From Metallyticus violacea (Eukaryota; Arthropoda; Insecta; Mantodea; Metallyticidae), in NCBI GenBank assembly GCA_030762175.1, contig CM060846.1:241585512-241649511 (forward strand): 64,000 nucleotides of DNA, read 5' to 3'. A program made the position numbers and the translations under genes. Below are positions 58,060 through 64,000 of this stretch, in pieces; the first letter of the stretch is position 1, and each line of letters opens with the position of its first letter. The notes under the pieces are model-generated. The model was not told the origin of the DNA, did no database searches, and worked only from the letters and a program-made list of their open reading frames with translations.

Positions 58060-58960
58060 GTAAACATTTGTTCAGCATCAAACATAGTGAGCGGACAGAG
58101 TTGTGTAAGACGCTGAAAAGAAGCATAGACTATCAGAAAGCATAAAATTCTCTTCAAAGAATATATTACCATTTTTCACCAGTATACAGCAGATGAGAGG
58201 AAATAACTGCTGAAGAAGACATGCTTTCATTTCATACCGTAAAACATCCATCCCGATCAATGGACCGTATATAAGCCATTATAAGAAAGTTGCCTGAAAA
58301 CAAATTCAGTTGTGGTAGAACAAAGTACAAATTCATCGTGGTTAATGTTTTAGCCTCATTTGCAATGGGATAGATTTGTAATTAATTATAAATATGTGGA
58401 GTACATTGCGATTATGGTTAAAACTCTAAATAATAATTTAAAATTACAGCCAACACTGATCGAATATATATTAAGAAAGTTCAATTTAACAAAAAAGATT
58501 ATCAGATATTGCGGAGATAATTGTAACACTAATTTTAGCGGAGCTGGAAGAAAAGGAACCAATAATTTGTTCTCATTGTTAAAGCCATCACTTGAAACAA
58601 AGGGATATGATATAGGTTGTACAGCTCACACTATTCAATGTAGTGCAGACTCTTTTGTGATGTCCCACTTGTTGATATTGAAGCAGTTTGAGATGACCAT
58701 TTAAAAGATTTGCAACTTTTGGTAGTAGAATATCTACAAGTGTGAACAAGGTGGCTATCTCTGGAAGCAGCAGTCACAAAATGCCTTTATATATGAAGGA
58801 ACAAAAACCTATTTCCTATCTCAAAAAGTCCAATTTCTTGAAAAACGTTTTTTGAATCTCCTCGATCTGTCTTATGGCTTATTTTTGTGTAGAATACTTG
58901 GAAGTAAAGTTTTTCTATAAGGAAAAGAGAAGGAACATGAGTGTGTGGGTGTGAAGTTCT
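58060..58960 (+). pseudogene. hAT-superfamily transposase remnant
   Basis: Pieces in order: SAEEDMLSFHTVKHHPSRSM (about 58210-58265), then the open frame 58360-58704 with IIRYCGDNCNTNFSGAGRKG, TNNLFSLLKPSL and IGCTAHTIQCSADS. The CGDNCNTN box holds a catalytic-type Asp and the AH segment follows at normal spacing. Downstream, HLKDLQLLVVEYLQV is followed by a decayed TRWLSLEAAVTKC segment (about 58750-58785), and KSPISLKNVF near 58830. This is the core of an insect hAT-type transposase, with stops and shifts between blocks. It is a different lineage from 13600-14460. Confidence 0.75.
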
Positions 58961-59500
<540 letters not shown>

Positions 59501-60277
59501 ATTCCAGGGAGCAACACTTCAGTTGAACAAACATAATAATAATTAGTCTCGGGGCTGATGAGAAAAACAAATTCCACACTGAAATAATAAAGGCCACTAT
59601 AATTTTAAACACTCTTTTTCAAGATATTCCTTATAATGAATTCCATTGTTTCATTGCAAAACAAAGATTCTGATTTAAATACACTTGAATAGAAATGCAA
59701 GAATGTTACTAGCTCTATTGATATGGGATTACACCCATTTACATCTTGTTAGAATAGTAAAAGAATAATATATGTATTGAAATAAAGTTATAATTCATAT
59801 GTCTCTTGATTTTGCGCATAAAATATTGTTTTATTTGTTGCAAAATGACTAATATTTAGCGTTATTATTTATATTTCTATGTTCACCAGAATCATGATGT
59901 AACCTTATGTCACTGTAGTATGAAATAATTTCATGGAAAAGTTCGAGAAAAGTGACCGGTTTTATCTAATTCTATATCTGGTCACCTACTGTTAAGCATT
60001 GGATTAGACGTTTCCAAGATCAAGGGAAAGAAGGCCTTAAAACGAGACCGAAGACATGACAGCCAAAGAAAATCACCCCGGAGGAAGAAGTAGCAATATT
60101 AAGTTCAAACAGGAGTGATCCCTTTAGATATGCAACCTTAATTGCGATAGTACTGAATCTTAATTGCATTTGCTTCCTTATGCTAATTGTAATACCATAA
60201 GGAGGCATTTGCATGCATAACAGTGGTTGTGAAGGAAAGCTTCAAAAGTGATCATCGCTGCATTTCTGTCGGTTTTC
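59501..60277. other. unannotated DNA
   Basis: Nothing recognised. Confidence 0.4.
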
Positions 60278-60898
60278 CCTTTGTAATTAAATGTTTCATT
60301 TAGATGAAATTTAAGGTTCTATAAATACATTTATAATAAAATGATACTTTTCTATTATTGCACTAAAACGTAGCAGGCGTTGTATAAGGTTTGTATCAAT
60401 GGTATCTAGGAATATTAAAAAAATTGGGATAAACCAGTTTTTCTATTTTAGTGTATTTTGTATTAATTATATAAAATGTATATGGATCATTTAACATAAA
60501 TTAAAATAAAACAATAAACCAGAAATGTTAATGTTCAATAAGATGAAATGTAGGTTCTATAAAAACATTTATAATAAAAGCACTATATTTCTGTAATTGC
60601 AATATAAGGTACGGCGCTATATATCGATTGTACCAATGGCTTCCAGGGGTATAAAACAGTAAACCAGAAATGTTAATGTTCAATGAGATGAAATTCAGGT
60701 TCTGTAAAAGCATTTATAATAAAAGCACTATATTTCTATAATTGCAATATAAGGTAAGGTGCTATATATCGATTGTACCAATGGCTTCCAGGGGTATTAA
60801 AGAAGCTGTGATAAACTGCATTTTTATTATTTTAGTATATTCATGTTAATGATATAAAATGTGTGTGGATAATCTTACATAAATTCAAATAAAATAAT
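60278..60898. repeat. three-unit tandem repeat, about 238-bp unit
   Basis: Unit 1 at about 60278-60515 is diverged. Unit 2 at 60516-60660 is 145 bp and lacks the last ~95 bp. Unit 3 at 60661-60898 is full length. Shared landmarks are AGATGAAAT, ACATTTATAATAAAA, ACTATATTTCT and ATCGATTGTACCAATGGCTT. Units 2 and 3 are very similar. Confidence 0.88.
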
Positions 60899-61721
60899 AA
60901 ACCGAGAATGCATTACAAATGATATTTACGTTTTTTAAACGAATTAATCTCCGGATAAATGCTGTACATATTGCCATGTTTCCTAAAGTCCTCGGAAAAC
61001 GAAATGCTTGGTATTGGCAATACTATTAATCGTAATCAAGGGTAGTGTACTTCTAATAAAACATGGTGTAAGAGAATTATTATACATCATGGAAATGTAT
61101 TACTTGAAACAAATACATTATATTGCGAATGAGTTTTTTTTTTCTCAGATGCAATATAATATAAGGGAATTTAATGGGATATGAATAAAAATTTCATAAT
61201 TTAATGTTGAAAACCCTTGCTCAGTTGTCATATATTGCTTCTGATGATACTGGCAGTCAGCAGTGGTTGTGAACGCGTGATCGGTTAACGGGGAATGTGG
61301 AATTAATATTTTTAAAAGCGGAATAAAATGTGTTTAAACTAGTTCTAGTAATCTGGGTATGTATTATCTGAAACGTCTTGCAACATTAGAGCAGGAATAA
61401 AAATATTATGTTCTATAATGATGGTGTTATAGATTTTTGTTATTGTTTGTAACTTGCTTGTTATTAAAGCCGGTAACATTGTGATGCTTGCATGTACCAG
61501 TTTAGTAGCCCAATCTGTAGAACCGAAGTGTTGATATGCAATTTAATTTAAATATTTTACGCTATTTTCTCCTGAACTTTTGTGATCATTTTAAGCTACC
61601 AACATACGGCCAGGACTTAGTTCGAGTCTTAATAAGCAGTTTGTAGATGACTTCTGCTACATTCATTTCTTGTTAATTTTTGGTTGTGCATAATGTTTTA
61701 CACAGGTGCTCTCCAGGTTAG
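60899..61721. other. unannotated DNA
   Basis: Nothing recognised. Confidence 0.4.
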
Positions 61722-63966
61722 TTAGTTAGTGAGTTCGTGGATCAGCCACAGAGAACTACAAACATTGAACTTGTCATATACAATTACCACAGTAGCTTTC
61801 AATCGGTATTTACAAAAATTTATTTGCATCTACATAAATAATTACAATAAAAATATAAAAGAACACTTAGAACAACTCAACCAAACAACAAAAACAGACA
61901 AGTCACTTAATCATATAAATTTTATTATATACAAGTTTACATATACATTGAATTATTGTGCTGTATAATTGTCACTCAAATATTCCTTTACAGAATAAAA
62001 GGCCTTTTTACATAGGTATTTTCTAGAGCAGATTTATAGGAATTGGCATTGTTTATTAAGGCTAGAGGGAAGGGCATTGTATACTAAAATGCACTCATAA
62101 TAAAAACCTTTTTGATGGCATGGAAGTGCTGAAATTGGGCGATGTAGATTTGCTTTTTGTATAGTATTCTTGTCATGTATATTTTGATTTTGAACAAATT
62201 TTTGTTTATTTCTTATATAAAAGTTTATAAGGGATAAAATATATTCACGAGGCGGAGTTAAAATTTCAAATTTCCTAAAGAGGTTTCTGCATAAATGTCT
62301 GCTATGTGTACTAGCGATTATTCATATGACTTTTTTCTGTAACGGAAGACACGTTCACTTTTAACTGAATTTCCCCAAAATATTAGACCATACTTCATAA
62401 TTGAATTGAAATAAGCATAATAAACTAGTTTTAAAGTCTTAATTGACTCCAACATTACTAATGCACCTATTACATAGCATGCAATTCTAAGTTTAGGTGT
62501 AATAAAACCAATGTGATCTTTCCAATTACGATGGTTATCAATTATTAAACCAAGGAATTTATTATATTTGGTTTGTGAAAGTACACTTATAATATTCTCT
62601 CTGTAATTGTGGATTTGGAGATCTGTGAGTAATGAATTTCATAACATTTGTTTTATCTAGATTTAGAGACAATTTTTTGCTTTGAACAATACACACAATG
62701 AACTGAGAACCAAATTTAATTTAATGGCACAATCATTAAGGCTCTTTCCATTTATCAATATGCTTGTGTCATCTGCAAATAGAACAGTATTTCCTATATC
62801 TTGGATAGATAAGGAGAGGTCATTTATATATATCAGAAAAAGAAGAGGGCCCAGAACAGATCCTTGAGGCATTCCATGGTTAATCATCCCCCACTCTGAT
62901 GCATTGTTTTTATTTTTGAAGGGACAATTTATTACTACTTTTTGTTTGTTTTTGTCATTGTAGGATATAAACCATTTTAAATATTGGTTTTTTATTCCAT
63001 AAAAAGCTAATTTATCTATCAGAATTTCATGATTGACACAATCAAAAGCCTTAGCTAAGTCACAAAATATTCCTCCTACATGTGCTCTTTCATTAAATGC
63101 AGTTAAAATTTCATTAGTGAGTTTATAGATCGCATTTTCTGTTGAAATTACTTTTCTAAAGCCAAACTGATCACTAACTAGAATATTGTTACTTTCAAGG
63201 TAATGGTAAAGCCTGTTGTACATTACTTTCTCAAATACCTTAGAAAATGTGGGTGAAATAGCAATAGGCCTATAATTAGAGACATTTATCTTTTCTCCCT
63301 TTATGTACAGAGGCCTCACTATTGAATATTTTAGCATTTCAGGAAATATACCCAATGTTAAAGATTCATTACACAAGTGACTAAGGGGGGTCTAATTTCC
63401 TTTGCACAGGCATTTATGACTTTGCTGTTGATCTCATCATAGCCAGAACAGTTTTATGATTTTAGTTTTCTAATGATATTAATATTACTAATTTCTAGTG
63501 GGGTAGTGATAACCTGATTTGAATTCATTATTTTGACTGATGATTATAAATGTTTAATGCATCTCTTATATCACCAGAATATAAATTTAAATTGTTTGTT
63601 ACATTAAGAAAGTAATCATTAAACACATTTGCTACATCTGCAGGGTGTTGTATCTCTTGATTGTTAATGCTTAAGATTATTGCATCATCTGCTGCAACTT
63701 TTTGCCTTTTTCTTGTTTTATTATTTTCCAAGTAGTTTTTTTTTTTTTTTTTTTTTGTTTGTTTGTTTGTTTCTTAACTGACTGATAAATGTTTGGTAAG
63801 TGAGCCTTTTGCTGCTTTTATGACTTTCCTAAGTATCCTACAATACTTTCTAAAATGTATTTTTAATTTAGGGTCTTTACTGAGCTTTTGCTCATTATGC
63901 AAATGTCTTTTATGTTGACAAGATTTTTTAATTCCTTGGGTTAACCATTCCCTGCTCATATTATAA

Positions 63967-64000
<34 letters not shown>
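61722..64000 (-). mobile_element. Jockey/CR1-like LINE, copy C, runs off the window
   Basis: Minus strand. The 3' UTR is at 61722-61990, with the RT C-terminal tail (about 61990-62660) in broken frame. The RT is at 62663-63376. Pre-RT pieces are at 63528-63731 (DVANVFNDYFLNVTNN) and 63774-63959 (EWLTQGIKKSCQHKRHLHNE). T runs at 63736-63757 and 63969-64000 interrupt it; the last reaches the window edge and may be the tail of a nested retroelement. It is the most complete of the three copies here. Confidence 0.93.
62663..63376 (-). pseudogene. reverse transcriptase of LINE copy C
   Basis: 237 codons covering most of the RT: VSNYRPIAISPTFSKVFEKV (fingers), DQFGFRKV, GGIFCDLAKAFDCVNHEIL (motif A Asp), GMPQGSVLGPLLFLIYINDL (motif B) and LFADDTSILI (motif C). 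All catalytic Asp residues are intact. A base loss in a T run near 62683, compared with copy B, shifts the frame and ends it at KAKNCL. Upstream frameshifts separate it from the pre-RT pieces. No functional protein is expected. Confidence 0.93.

Noticed and set aside
63969..64000. Terminal T run as a transcription terminator
   Set aside because: It lies inside LINE copy C at the window edge; a nested retroelement tail or simple homopolymer is more likely.

Overview
This is animal nuclear DNA, almost certainly from an insect with a large, repeat-rich genome. It is AT-rich, nearly all non-coding, and full of dead copies of arthropod-type transposons: mariner, hAT, Jockey/CR1-like and RNase H-bearing LINEs, a Penelope-like element (PLE) and several tRNA-derived SINEs. 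Nothing bacterial or viral is visible.

The only host gene I can support is ribosomal protein S26 (RpS26) on the + strand. An internal exon lies at 14980-15110 and the terminal exon at 42481-42519, with a poly(A) signal at 42580-42585. The two exons join in frame and give the conserved C-terminal half of eS26. The upstream exons were not found, so the window appears to start inside an earlier intron of at least 15 kb. The intron between the two visible exons is 27,370 bp, which is remarkable for a ribosomal protein gene.

Region by region. 1-8.1 kb: a SINE, a decayed Jockey/CR1-like LINE with a SINE nested in its endonuclease region, and a gag-pol remnant of an LTR element between inverted copies of an unclassified repeat. 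8.1-15 kb: a perfect 120-bp palindrome made of PLE 3'-end sequence, a possible DUF7869-like transposon remnant, a dead hAT gene, and the RpS26 exon. 15-42.5 kb (the giant intron): two ~4.4-kb antisense copies of one RNase H-bearing LINE, the second interrupted by a PLE and by a nearly intact mariner; a second large palindrome; SINEs of three families; a mariner remnant; a 5'-truncated Jockey/CR1-like LINE with a 317-codon open frame; and a LINE that has lost its RT core. 42.6-64 kb (downstream of RpS26): two more mariner remnants, more SINEs, an I/R1-like LINE remnant, a second hAT remnant, microsatellites, a three-unit tandem repeat, and a second long Jockey/CR1-like LINE running off the right edge.

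Two larger patterns stand out. CpG is strongly depleted across the RpS26 transcription unit except in the youngest insertions, and becomes much more frequent a few kb past its end; this fits germline gene-body methylation. Several short inverted repeats carry a CTGA-stem-GAAA core resembling hammerhead ribozymes, and one matches the 3' end of the GIY-YIG-bearing PLE copy in this window. All alignments, translations and counts were made by eye; clade names and the species group are inferences.
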